Shown here: in pieces, positions 17,841-26,439 of the stretch | How positions within the stretch are numbered: position 1 is the first letter of the stretch | Layout: every line of letters starts with the position of its first letter | From: a bacterium | Lineage (GTDB): Bacteria; DRYD01 | Assembly: GCA_030549815.1 (NCBI GenBank) | Contig: JAUQQQ010000006.1 | Span: forward strand, 66,050-130,049 | Direction of reading: 5' to 3' | DNA: 64,000 nt | Made by a program: the position numbers and the translations under genes | Notes under the pieces: generated by a model | Database searches by the model: none | The model's input: the letters and a program-made list of their open reading frames with translations, nothing else | What the model was told of the DNA's origin: nothing

Positions 17841-19045
17841 CTACATTTTTATCAAATATAGAGAAGATTACAAATTATCCTTTTATCATTATTTTGAGAA
17901 ACTCAATGATAAACGTTGTTCCGATTATAATTGTTGGTAGTTTTTTTCTTCTTATTTTGGTATTTTTTAGACAATTTGGATTTTTTCAGGAATATACAGA
18001 ATTTATCAAGAAATTATACTTACTTACTATGGGATTGGTTTCTTTGTATCTTTCTGCTGCTATTGGATACAATTACGGACAGTATTACAAAAAAGAGAGC
18101 AGTATTTTTGTTTTAGTTAGCCTATCTTCATTTGTTGTTTCTGCATTGATTTATCAAGATTGGACAATAAATGCCAAAGAATTTTTATCTTTCCTCGGAG
18201 TTAAAAATATGTTTTCTTGTGTTATTATTTCACTCGTTTCATGTTATCTTTTTACCAAGCTTGAAATAAATATTTTTAAAGATAAATCTATACCTTCGTA
18301 TGTTTTGATAAGTTTAAATTCAATAATACCATTTTTTTTAGTGGTCTTTTTTGTAGCTGTTTTATCTCATTTTTTTTATTTTAATGAGTTTATTCTTATT
18401 TTACTAAAGCCGTTTGAAAATTATGGAGATAACATTGTTGTTGTTTGGATTACAAATTTGTTTTTACACTTAACAAATTTTTTAGGTATTCACGGGATTT
18501 CTTTGATTAATAGTGTATTTTTATCTTTGTGGCAAAAGTATTTAGCTGTTAACGCTGATTTGGTTATTAATCATAAAGATCCTATTTATATAACTGCTTA
18601 TCCTTTTTTTCAGTGGTTTGTTTGGATAGGTGGTGCAGGAGCAACTCTGGGGCTAAACATTGCCCTTTTATTCTCTAAATCTTCCCATTTAAGAAACATT
18701 GGGAAATCTTCGATTATCTTTTCTTTTTTCAATATCAATGAACCGTTGCTTTTTGGTTTACCTATTGTTTTAAATCCCTATTTTTTGGCTCCCTTTATTA
18801 TTACTCCATTGATTTTAGGAACTGTTAGTTTTCTGTTTTTTCTATTAGGTTTTGTAAATAAACCTTATATTGAGGCGCCATGGATGTTTCCTTCACCTAT
18901 CGGTGCTTTCTTATCAACTACCGACATAAGGGCAATTCTGCTCAATTTACTTAATATCTTTTTATCAGTTATTATCTACTTACCTTTTCTTAAAATCTAT
19001 GAAAAGAAGTTAATTGCTGAAGAAGGAAAGCAAGATAAGGAGTGA
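17822..19045 (+). CDS. PTS EIIC-like sugar permease, lactose/cellobiose family
   Basis: EIIC proteins carry sugars through the membrane while EIIB phosphorylates them. About 10 membrane segments and the motifs GGAGATLGL and FFNINEPLLFGLPIVLNP identify the CelB/ChbC family; the length (407) is slightly short of the usual 430. No EIIA, EIIB, HPr or EI gene is in the window, so it may be an orphan. The conserved NEP motif is kept. ATG at 17822, with GGAAAG upstream, overlaps the GT gene by 19 nt; the TTG at 17813 is a weaker alternative. The stop is 4 nt before murF. Confidence 0.82.
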   Translation: MEYKKLTTFLSNIEKITNYPFIIILRNSMINVVPIIIVGSFFLLILVFFRQFGFFQEYTEFIKKLYLLTMGLVSLYLSAAIGYNYGQYYKKESSIFVLVSLSSFVVSALIYQDWTINAKEFLSFLGVKNMFSCVIISLVSCYLFTKLEINIFKDKSIPSYVLISLNSIIPFFLVVFFVAVLSHFFYFNEFILILLKPFENYGDNIVVVWITNLFLHLTNFLGIHGISLINSVFLSLWQKYLAVNADLVINHKDPIYITAYPFFQWFVWIGGAGATLGLNIALLFSKSSHLRNIGKSSIIFSFFNINEPLLFGLPIVLNPYFLAPFIITPLILGTVSFLFFLLGFVNKPYIEAPWMFPSPIGAFLSTTDIRAILLNLLNIFLSVIIYLPFLKIYEKKLIAEEGKQDKE

Positions 19046-19049
19046 TAAA

Positions 19050-20537
19050 ATGATAAAATTGAGCCTTGGACAAATTATCGATTATGTTAAACCTTTGAAG
19101 ATCATTGATTTTAAAAAAAATGAAGATGATTTTAAAAAATCGGAGGAATGGTATAATTTTTATATTGATAATATTTTTACCGATAGTAGAAAGATAGAGG
19201 AAGGAGAAAGTGGGATCTTTGTTTGTATTAGAGGGGAAAATTTTGATGGACATGATTTTATTAAAGAAGTAATTGATAAAAGAGTAAAGGTGATAGTTAT
19301 CGATAATGAAAGTAAAGTACTTTCTGTTAAAAATGATCCTTTTCTAAAGAACGTTGTTTTTATAGTTGTAGAGAATAGTATAAGTTTTTTGGGTAATGTT
19401 TCGAGATTGATAATAGAATCTTTAAAGAAAAAAAATAAGGATTTTAAAGTTGTGGGGATTGCTGGTGCTGCTGGGAAAACTACTACCAAAAACCTACTTA
19501 GGAATATTCTTGACTTTTTGAAGTTTAAAGTGGTAGCATCTGAGAAGAGTTTTAATAATGAAATTGGTGTTCCTTTAACCGTATTTAAAGTTAACGAGGA
19601 TATTGAATGGTTGGTTTTAGAGATGGGAATGAGAGGTTTTAAACAAGTTGATTACCTATGTTCAATTTCCGACCCTGATTATGGAATTATTACCGCGATA
19701 GGACCTGAACATCTTGAATTTGTGGGTAATGTAAAGGGAGTTATAAAAGCAGAAACAGAACTGACTAATTATTTAATAAAAAAACAAGGATTTTTTCTTG
19801 TACCTTCATCTATTAAAAAAATTTTCAAAGATTATCACTATTTTGATTATTATCCTTCTAAAAAATGTTTAATTAAGGAATTTAGGATTGAACTTGTGGA
19901 AAATGATTTTTTTAGGACTTTTACAAAGATAAAAATAAATAATAGGTATTTCGATTTGTTTTTTGATACTATTCTATCCAAGGCAATTATCGATAATTTC
20001 CTTATGTGTATGCTTTTTTTGCAAAGAGTTCTGAAAAATGAGGAAAAAATAATTGATAGGGTAATTGAAAATGCTGACAAAATAATTTTAAAGTCAATAG
20101 AAAATGATAGATTTTATTTCCAAAAAATCTATGATAATATTTTTGTTATAAATGATTTTTACAATAGCAATTATCTTTCGTTAAAATCGAATCTAGAAAC
20201 AGTTGAAAAAATGTTTAACTATTTTGAAGAGATATTTTTATTTATTGGTGATATGTTAGAATTGGGTAAGTATTCTAATTTTTACCATCGAAGAATAATA
20301 AATAGAGTTTTGGGTTATCCAAATAAAGTAAAGATTTTTTTTATTGGTCAGTGTTTTTATAGTAATAGGATTGTCAAGAAAAATGTAAGGTATTTTGTTG
20401 ATTTTAATAATTTGCCTGAAAATATGTTTAGGGAAATTTTCAGTAATAAGAAGAAATTAATTTTCATAAAGGGTTCAAGAAGATTGAGGTTGGAGAGAAT
20501 ATTGGATAGGATTTGTTCAAAAGTATCATCTTTGTAA
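19050..20537 (+). CDS. murF: UDP-MurNAc-tripeptide--D-Ala-D-Ala ligase
   Basis: MurF adds D-Ala-D-Ala to UDP-MurNAc-tripeptide in the cytoplasm, completing the peptidoglycan precursor. The 495 residues show the N-terminal substrate domain (DSRKIEEGESGIFVCIRGENFDGHDFI, split here for clarity around residues 40-75), the ATP loop GIAGAAGKTTTKNLL (about residue 139), SFNNEIGVPLT and EMGMRGFKQVDYL, and the C-terminal domain with NDFYNSNYLS. AAGGAG with seven-base spacing supports ATG at 19050. A good Shine-Dalgarno just after its stop has no gene behind it. Confidence 0.92.
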   Translation: MIKLSLGQIIDYVKPLKIIDFKKNEDDFKKSEEWYNFYIDNIFTDSRKIEEGESGIFVCIRGENFDGHDFIKEVIDKRVKVIVIDNESKVLSVKNDPFLKNVVFIVVENSISFLGNVSRLIIESLKKKNKDFKVVGIAGAAGKTTTKNLLRNILDFLKFKVVASEKSFNNEIGVPLTVFKVNEDIEWLVLEMGMRGFKQVDYLCSISDPDYGIITAIGPEHLEFVGNVKGVIKAETELTNYLIKKQGFFLVPSSIKKIFKDYHYFDYYPSKKCLIKEFRIELVENDFFRTFTKIKINNRYFDLFFDTILSKAIIDNFLMCMLFLQRVLKNEEKIIDRVIENADKIILKSIENDRFYFQKIYDNIFVINDFYNSNYLSLKSNLETVEKMFNYFEEIFLFIGDMLELGKYSNFYHRRIINRVLGYPNKVKIFFIGQCFYSNRIVKKNVRYFVDFNNLPENMFREIFSNKKKLIFIKGSRRLRLERILDRICSKVSSL

Positions 20538-20595
20538 AAAGGAGGTAGGATTTAATTTTTATAGAATAATATTATTGTTAAGGAAAAAAGGAAGG

Positions 20596-20667
20596 GGGCC
20601 GCTAGCTCAGTGGAAGAGCACTTGCCTTTTAAGCAAGGGGTCCTAGGTTCGATTCCTTGGCGGCCCA
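20596..20667 (+). tRNA. tRNA-Lys (anticodon TTT)
   Basis: The acceptor GGGCCGC/GCGGCCC, D stem GCTC/GAGC, anticodon stem CTTGC/GCAAG around loop CTTTTAA, and T arm with TTCGATT form a complete cloverleaf. The discriminator A is followed by CTG, so CCA is not encoded. It sits between murF and a truncated transporter gene. Confidence 0.95.
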
Positions 20668-20809
20668 CTGATCCTGTATTTTTAGTAGTTACCAAAGAAT
20701 TATAGCCTCCGCTTCCCTCCTCTTCATCTCTCTTCTTTTCCTTCACCCCCTCTTTTTTGTTTTTTTCCTCTCCCTTAAAAATAACTTCTTTAATAACTAT
20801 TATATAGTA

Positions 20810-21424
20810 TTGACAAATTACAATTTCATTGTTTACATTTTTAACAGTTTGTTTGTTTCTTTAATTGGGTCTTTTATTTCCGTTTTAGTTTGTTTTTTAG
20901 CAGCGTATTATTTTTATAAATCAAGATCTGTTTTTTCTAAAATCTTGCTTACTTTAATAATAGTATCTTTTTTATTTCCTCAGGAAGCAAAAGTTATTTT
21001 TAATTTCATCATTATAAAACAATTAAAATTATTGGATAATTTGGTTGCTTTATTTTTACCATTTATTTCTGTTCTTTTTAATTTATTGTTATTTATACAG
21101 GCATTAAGATTTTATTCTTCTGATATAGACGATCAAACAGAATTAGAGGGATTTAATGTGCTCCAAAAAATATTCCTTATTCAAATACCTGTTTTAAAAA
21201 GTTATTTTATAACTGCTTTTATTACAAACTTTCTCAATTTGTGGAATGATTTTTTATGGCCGTTAATAGTTATTCAAAGTGATAAAAAATATACTGTTCA
21301 GGTTGGGATAAACTATATTTCAAAATCACTAATATTCGAACCTTCCTATTTTTCTGCTGCTATTACCATTTCTATTGTTATTCCTATTCTACTCTTTGTT
21401 CTATTTCAAAAATACTTTAAGTAA
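20810..21424 (+). CDS. ABC sugar-transport permease, N-terminally truncated (possible pseudogene)
   Basis: The 204 residues match the MalG/UgpE family from its second membrane helix onward: FNSLFVSLIGSFISVLVCFL at the start and the EAA-loop pattern TELEGFNVLQKIFLIQIPVL followed by FLNLWNDFLWPLIV. Family members are about 270-290 residues, so the first helix and periplasmic loop are missing. The only start is TTG at 20810 with no ribosome site. No ATPase, binding protein or partner permease is near. It is either a relic or a truncated gene. The stretch from tRNA-Lys to this gene is pyrimidine-rich and holds no other gene. Confidence 0.65.
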   Translation: MTNYNFIVYIFNSLFVSLIGSFISVLVCFLAAYYFYKSRSVFSKILLTLIIVSFLFPQEAKVIFNFIIIKQLKLLDNLVALFLPFISVLFNLLLFIQALRFYSSDIDDQTELEGFNVLQKIFLIQIPVLKSYFITAFITNFLNLWNDFLWPLIVIQSDKKYTVQVGINYISKSLIFEPSYFSAAITISIVIPILLFVLFQKYFK

Positions 21425-21449
21425 AACTAAAAAGAGGATATTTTATTTA

Positions 21450-21461
21450 TTTTTGTATAAT
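21450..21461 (+). promoter_or_regulatory. Putative promoter (TTTTTGTATAAT) upstream of rel
   Basis: The 12-mer is identical to that before the kinase gene (12258-12269). It ends 11 nt before the rel ATG, so a transcript started there would have almost no leader. A matching -35 is not evident. Confidence 0.4.
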
Positions 21462-21472
21462 AGAATAGTAGG

Positions 21473-23602
21473 ATGGATAAAGTACAAGAATTATATAACA
21501 GTTTAATAAATAAATTAAAAACTTATAAAGATGATTTATCCTTAGTTAGGAAAGCGTTTGAATTTGCTTCGCTTAGTCACGAAGGACAAAGGAGGATTTC
21601 AGGAGAACCATATATAATTCATCCACTTGAAGTTGCTATAATCCTTACTGATTTTTACATGGATGATGTTACGATTGCTGCTGCTTTGTTGCATGATGTT
21701 GTTGAAGATACTTCTGTTAGTATTAATGATATATACAATAATTTTGGTAAAGAGGTAGGATTTATCGTCGAGAGTTTAACAAAGCTACAGAAAATAACTC
21801 CTTTTATTGATAAAAGTTTAGATAGTAGTAAAAACAAGGAAATTACTCTTGTTAATTTAAAAAGATTATTTATAAGTACTTCTCAAGATATAAGAGTTAT
21901 AATAATAAAACTTGCTGATAGATTGCATAATTTAAGAACTATAAATTATCTTTCTCCTGATAAACAGAGGAGAATAGCTTTGGAAACCTTGGAATTTTAT
22001 GTGCCAATAGCGCAAAAATTGGGGATTTGGAAAATAAAATCCGAGATGGAAGATATAGCCTTTTCTATTTACGACCCTCAAATGTATAATAAAATCTTGC
22101 AATACATAAACCATATTAAAGAAAAGATAGAACAAAATTATCATGAAGTAATAGATATTTTGAGAAGAAAGTTGGATGAAGAAAAAGTGGAAGCTACTAT
22201 TCAAAGTAGAATAAAAACGGTTTATAGTGTTTATAATAAAATGGTTAAAAGAGGTGTGCCTATCGATGAAATAATGGATATCGGTGCTGTGAGAGTAATC
22301 GTAAATCATGTTAATGAATGCTACCTTGTTTTGGGAATCATACATAATTTGTGGATACCTATTCAAGATAGAATAAAAGATTATATTGCTAAACCAAAAC
22401 CAAATGGTTATCAATCTTTACACACTGTTATATATAATGGTTATCCTGTTGAGTTTCAAATAAGAACATGGAATATGCACTATGCTGCAGAATATGGTGT
22501 AGCTTCACATTGGAAATACAAGGGTGTAAGTCCGTGGGGCGATATAGAAAAAGTAATAACAAACTGGAAAAAGGAATTAGAAAAAATAGAAAATATAAAT
22601 ATTGAAAATTTGCCAGAAGAAATTTTTTCTGAAAATATTTTTGTTTTTACTCCTAAAGGTGATTGCATAGATTTACCAGCAGGTTCTACTCCCATTGATT
22701 TTGCTTATAGAATACATACTGAAGTTGGAAATAGATGTGCTGGGTGCAAAATTAACGGAAAAATGGTCTCTTTGGATTATAAATTAAATAACGGTGATAT
22801 TGTTGAAATTATTACTTCTAAAACGGCTTCTCCAACTTTTGAGTGGTTAAAAATCGTTAAAACTAATTATGCAAGAACAAGAATAAAGCAATTTCTAAAG
22901 AATAAAAATAAAAAGGAATATATACAAAAAGCAAATGAATTAATTAACAATATTTTCAAAAATATAACAGAAAGGAATAAAGGAGGAAGAGAAGAAATAA
23001 CCATTGATAATATTCTAAACGAAATATTTGATAAATATTACAAAAATGCCTACAAAGAAATGGAAGATTTTATCTTAGCTGTTGGAGTTGGTGATGTAAA
23101 AATTGAATCAATCGAAGCAAAAATTAAACAAATACTAATTGATAGACAGGAGCAGAAAGTCGATAAAAAATTTCAAGAAAAGAGTAGTGATATTATATTA
23201 GGAGGAGGAGTTCTTTACAGGTTTGCAAAATGTTGTAATCCCTCATTTCCTCAGCCAATTGTGGGGTATGTAACAAGGGGTAATGGAATATCAATACATT
23301 TGCACAATTGTAGGAATATAAAAAATCTTAACGGACAGATTATAAATTTAAAGTGGGAGGAAATCAGGGAAAAGAAAAATCTTAGTTTAAAAATTTTTGC
23401 TTCTGATAAAAAAGGTTTATTACAAGATATACTTACTATTGTATCATCAAAAGCGTTGAATGTTTTAAGTGTTGATGCTAAAACATCGGATGGTTTAGCT
23501 CAGATAAATGTTTTGTTAGAAGTTACCCGAAATATTGATGCAGAAAAATTAAAACTAATGTTATTAAAAAAAGTACCAAATATAATAGATATTAGAACTT
23601 AG
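21473..23602 (+). CDS. Bifunctional (p)ppGpp synthetase/hydrolase, RelA/SpoT family
   Basis: Rel enzymes make and degrade the stringent-response alarmone. The 709 residues show the hydrolase HD domain (HPLEVAIIL, ALLHDVVEDT, KLADRLHNLRT), the synthetase domain (DIGAVRVIV, YIAKPKPNGYQSLHT), a TGS domain (VFTPKGDCIDLPAGSTPIDFA, about residue 395), a conserved Cys-rich segment (FAKCCNPSFPQPIVGYV) and a C-terminal ACT domain. Intact HD residues argue for a bifunctional enzyme. It is the only such gene in the window. AGGAGG overlaps its stop, but the next start is about 35 nt away. Confidence 0.94.
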   Translation: MDKVQELYNSLINKLKTYKDDLSLVRKAFEFASLSHEGQRRISGEPYIIHPLEVAIILTDFYMDDVTIAAALLHDVVEDTSVSINDIYNNFGKEVGFIVESLTKLQKITPFIDKSLDSSKNKEITLVNLKRLFISTSQDIRVIIIKLADRLHNLRTINYLSPDKQRRIALETLEFYVPIAQKLGIWKIKSEMEDIAFSIYDPQMYNKILQYINHIKEKIEQNYHEVIDILRRKLDEEKVEATIQSRIKTVYSVYNKMVKRGVPIDEIMDIGAVRVIVNHVNECYLVLGIIHNLWIPIQDRIKDYIAKPKPNGYQSLHTVIYNGYPVEFQIRTWNMHYAAEYGVASHWKYKGVSPWGDIEKVITNWKKELEKIENINIENLPEEIFSENIFVFTPKGDCIDLPAGSTPIDFAYRIHTEVGNRCAGCKINGKMVSLDYKLNNGDIVEIITSKTASPTFEWLKIVKTNYARTRIKQFLKNKNKKEYIQKANELINNIFKNITERNKGGREEITIDNILNEIFDKYYKNAYKEMEDFILAVGVGDVKIESIEAKIKQILIDRQEQKVDKKFQEKSSDIILGGGVLYRFAKCCNPSFPQPIVGYVTRGNGISIHLHNCRNIKNLNGQIINLKWEEIREKKNLSLKIFASDKKGLLQDILTIVSSKALNVLSVDAKTSDGLAQINVLLEVTRNIDAEKLKLMLLKKVPNIIDIRT

Positions 23603-23639
23603 GAGGAAAGATTTTTTTTTTGTAAGATTATATAATTAT

Positions 23640-24881
23640 ATGGTAGAGGATAAGAAGAAAACGAAAGTTTATAATTATATAGCTTTTGATGAAGCGGGCT
23701 TAAAATATGCAGGACTAATTGAGGCTTATTCTGAAAAAGAAGCAGAAAGAATACTTGCAGGTGGTGGATATAGAAACATTAAACTAAAGGAGTTAACTCC
23801 ATTCCAGCATTACATAGTTGCTAATTTTATTAAGATAAGTAGGCAAGAGGTTATGTTGTTTACTCGTCAAGTAGCAGAAATGTTGAAGGCAGGTTTTCCT
23901 GTAGCTCGTTTATTTGATGTTATTGCTTTATCTACATACAACAGGAAATTGGCATTGATATGTTTGGTAATAAAAGAGAATTTAAAATCAGGTAATGCAA
24001 TAAGTACGGCATTGCAAAGATACACGGATATCTTTTCTCCTGTTTATATTGCTCTTATAAGAGTAGGTGAAAAAACGGGGCAACTTTTTGATGTTATGGA
24101 AGAATTAGCGAAGTATTCCGAAGAAGAACATAAGATAAGAAGCAAGCTTATATCTTCTCTTATTTATCCAATTTTTGTTTTATTAATTACATTTTTAATA
24201 GTCTGGGGATTAATTGTTTTTATATTTCCTAAATTATTTGAAATAATGCAAGGTTTTGACGCTCCTATTCCTCTTTTAACACAAATTTTATTAAAGCTTT
24301 CACAAATTCTTTCTAATCCTTTGGTTTTAGGTATGGGATTTACTTTTATTTTTATTTCATCTTTACTTTTTAGGTTTTTTACAGAGCTTTCTCCTAAGAC
24401 AAAAATTTTAATAGAGAAAATAATCTTTGCTATTCCTTATATTGGTAATATTATGTATAAAATATATGAATTAAGGTTTGCAAGGGCTTTGTTGTTGGTT
24501 TTAAGAAGTGGGATGTCTTTTTTGGAAGGATTGAGAAACTTAGAACAATCTTTTGATAGTGGTATTATGAAAGAGGTTTCAATAAGATTACAACGGTATT
24601 TAAAAGAAGGAGAATATTTAACTACTGCTCTTTATAAAGTTAAATTCTTTTCTCCTTTTTTTATTGATATGGTAAAGACTGGGGAGGAGACAGGAGAATT
24701 AGAAGTTATGCTTGAAAAGATATGCCAGAATTTAGAGTTTGAAATAAGAAATAAGATAGATGCTTTATTATCACTTTTTGAACCTGCTTTGGTTGTTTTT
24801 TTAGGTATAGTTGTAGGGTTAATCCTATTTGCAGTTTTCTTGCCTATAGCAAGTATAGTTGGAACAGTAACAAAGTATTAA
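23640..24881 (+). CDS. pilC: Type IV pilus / type II secretion inner-membrane platform protein
   Basis: This GspF/PilC family protein is the membrane platform on which the pilus motors act. Two T2SSF domains are visible (FTRQVAEMLKAGFPVARLFD and RFARALLLVLRSGMSFLEGL), with three membrane segments (about 175-195, 225-245, 380-405) and the GEETGELEVMLEK motif. PilT is encoded at 48558, so a pilus role is favoured. The first ATG lies about 30 nt after AGGAGG, with a run of ten T residues and TATAAT between, and lacks its own ribosome site. Confidence 0.88.
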   Translation: MVEDKKKTKVYNYIAFDEAGLKYAGLIEAYSEKEAERILAGGGYRNIKLKELTPFQHYIVANFIKISRQEVMLFTRQVAEMLKAGFPVARLFDVIALSTYNRKLALICLVIKENLKSGNAISTALQRYTDIFSPVYIALIRVGEKTGQLFDVMEELAKYSEEEHKIRSKLISSLIYPIFVLLITFLIVWGLIVFIFPKLFEIMQGFDAPIPLLTQILLKLSQILSNPLVLGMGFTFIFISSLLFRFFTELSPKTKILIEKIIFAIPYIGNIMYKIYELRFARALLLVLRSGMSFLEGLRNLEQSFDSGIMKEVSIRLQRYLKEGEYLTTALYKVKFFSPFFIDMVKTGEETGELEVMLEKICQNLEFEIRNKIDALLSLFEPALVVFLGIVVGLILFAVFLPIASIVGTVTKY

Positions 24882-24924
24882 ATGAAAAGGGAAATATAAA
24901 GGATAGTTGAATAAGATAATGGGG

Positions 24925-24996
24925 GGCGACGTAGCCAAGCGGCAAGGCAGGGGCCTGCAAAGCCTCGATTCCCGGGTTCGAATCCCGGCGTCGCCT
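24925..24996 (+). tRNA. tRNA-Cys (anticodon GCA)
   Basis: The acceptor is GGCGACG/CGTCGCC. The anticodon stem GGGGC/GCCTC encloses loop CTGCAAA, and the T arm CCGGG/CCCGG encloses TTCGAAT. About two-thirds of its bases are G or C in a very AT-rich region. The discriminator T is followed by CAA, so CCA is not encoded. The htrA start codon is 11 nt downstream. Confidence 0.95.
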
Positions 24997-25007
24997 CAAT
25001 AAATAAC

Positions 25008-26021
25008 ATGCGAAACAAACTTATTATCTCCTTACTCCTTATTATTATCATCTTTCAACAATATATCATATCAACTAATTCTCAGAAAGCTTACTCTGAA
25101 CACGAGGAAAAAGTTATAAGTGCCATAGAGAGGATAAAAAAATCTGTTGTTAGAATTGATGCCTGGTCAAGCGAGGGAAAGCCGAGAGAGTTGGGATCAG
25201 GTGTAGTATTTACTAACCAGGGGCACATTATAACAAATGCTCATGTTATTAAAGATGCTGATAATATAAACGTTACATTTTTTGATGGTAAAAAAAAAGT
25301 AGGAGTTCTGGTAGATTATTCAGACCAGTATGATATTGCTGTTTTAAAAGTTGATCCAGCAGGTTTAAACTTAGTTCCTGCAAAATTCGCTGATGCTGAT
25401 AAACTGAAGCTGGGTCAAACTGTTATAGCAGTGGGTAATCCTTTGAATTTTGGTTGGACGTGCACTGTGGGTATAGTAAGTGGCCTTGATAGAAACATAA
25501 AAGTTGATAACAGAATATATGAAAACCTTATTCAAACTGATGCTGCTATAAACAAAGGTAACTCAGGGGGGGCACTTGTCAATTTAGCAGGGCAAGTCGT
25601 GGGAATAAATACCCTGGTTTATAGAGGTAAAAGTGGAGCAGAAGGAGTTGGTTTTGCTATTACTTCGAATAAAGCAAGATATGTTGCTAATGACATACTT
25701 AAGGGAAGAGTTCTTGTTCCCCAAAGAGCATGGTTGGGTATAGAACCAATAGAAATAACTCCTCAATTGGCAGAAAGATATTCTTTACCTGTAAATTATG
25801 GAATATACGTTAAATCCGTTATACCTGATGGACCTGCTGATAAATATGGAATAATGCCAGGAGATATAATAATTAAATTAGATGATAAAATTGTTGATAG
25901 TATAGCAAAGTTTAATACATTGATAGAATCGAAGAAACCAGGTGATTTTATAAAGGTTACCGTTTATAGTAATAACATAATGAAAGTTATTAATGTGAAG
26001 CTTGATGTAAGAAGTAGGTAA
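25008..26021 (+). CDS. HtrA/DegP-family serine protease
   Basis: HtrA proteases degrade or refold damaged envelope proteins. An N-terminal hydrophobic segment (about 4-20) acts as signal or anchor. The trypsin-like domain has the catalytic His in TNAHVIKDADN (about 77), Asp in DQYDIAVLK (about 109) and Ser in NKGNSGGALV (about 186). One PDZ domain follows (about 240-330). The 337 residues fit the single-PDZ DegS-like form. The ATG lacks a Shine-Dalgarno and lies just behind tRNA-Cys, so it is probably expressed from the tRNA transcript. nuoA starts 13 nt after the stop. Confidence 0.93.
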   Translation: MRNKLIISLLLIIIIFQQYIISTNSQKAYSEHEEKVISAIERIKKSVVRIDAWSSEGKPRELGSGVVFTNQGHIITNAHVIKDADNINVTFFDGKKKVGVLVDYSDQYDIAVLKVDPAGLNLVPAKFADADKLKLGQTVIAVGNPLNFGWTCTVGIVSGLDRNIKVDNRIYENLIQTDAAINKGNSGGALVNLAGQVVGINTLVYRGKSGAEGVGFAITSNKARYVANDILKGRVLVPQRAWLGIEPIEITPQLAERYSLPVNYGIYVKSVIPDGPADKYGIMPGDIIIKLDDKIVDSIAKFNTLIESKKPGDFIKVTVYSNNIMKVINVKLDVRSR

Positions 26022-26034
26022 GGAGGTTGAAAAA

Positions 26035-26433
26035 ATGTTAATTCAAATGAATTTGGGATATTTTTTTATATTCTTTGCTACATTTGTTGCTCTTGTTTTC
26101 GCTGTATTCAATCTTATTATTCCTCTTATTATTGCTCCAAAGGATTGGGAGGAAAAGGATGAAAAATTAAAGATTTTCAAAAAATGGAGAACTGTTCCTT
26201 ATGAATCTGGTGAAATAAATCCTATACCCGCAAGATTTCAATATAATATACACTACTATATGTATGCTCTTCTTTTTGTTATATTTGATATTGAGGTTTT
26301 GTTTTTTATTCCATGGATTATAACTTTGCAACAAATTGGATGGATAACTTTAATTGAAATGCTTATCTTTGTTGCTATTCTGTTGGTTGGGCTTTATTAT
26401 GCTGTTGTAAAAGATGCTTTAAGATGGAGGTGA
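26035..26433 (+). CDS. nuoA: NADH-quinone oxidoreductase subunit A
   Basis: NuoA is a small membrane subunit of respiratory complex I near the quinone site. Three membrane segments and the conserved loop (VPYESGEINP, then ARFQYNIHYYMYALLFVIFD) identify it; the acidic residues in FVIFDIEVLFF are kept. The loop motif is usually YECG, so the conserved Cys is Ser here. AAGGAGG precedes the start. nuoB is coupled directly after it. Confidence 0.93.
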   Translation: MLIQMNLGYFFIFFATFVALVFAVFNLIIPLIIAPKDWEEKDEKLKIFKKWRTVPYESGEINPIPARFQYNIHYYMYALLFVIFDIEVLFFIPWIITLQQIGWITLIEMLIFVAILLVGLYYAVVKDALRWR

Positions 26434-26439
26434 TTAGTT

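Noticed and set aside
21932-22414. Minus-strand open frame of 160 codons within rel
   Set aside because: It is antisense to a conserved Rel region and reads as low-complexity Phe/Tyr/Ile without motifs.
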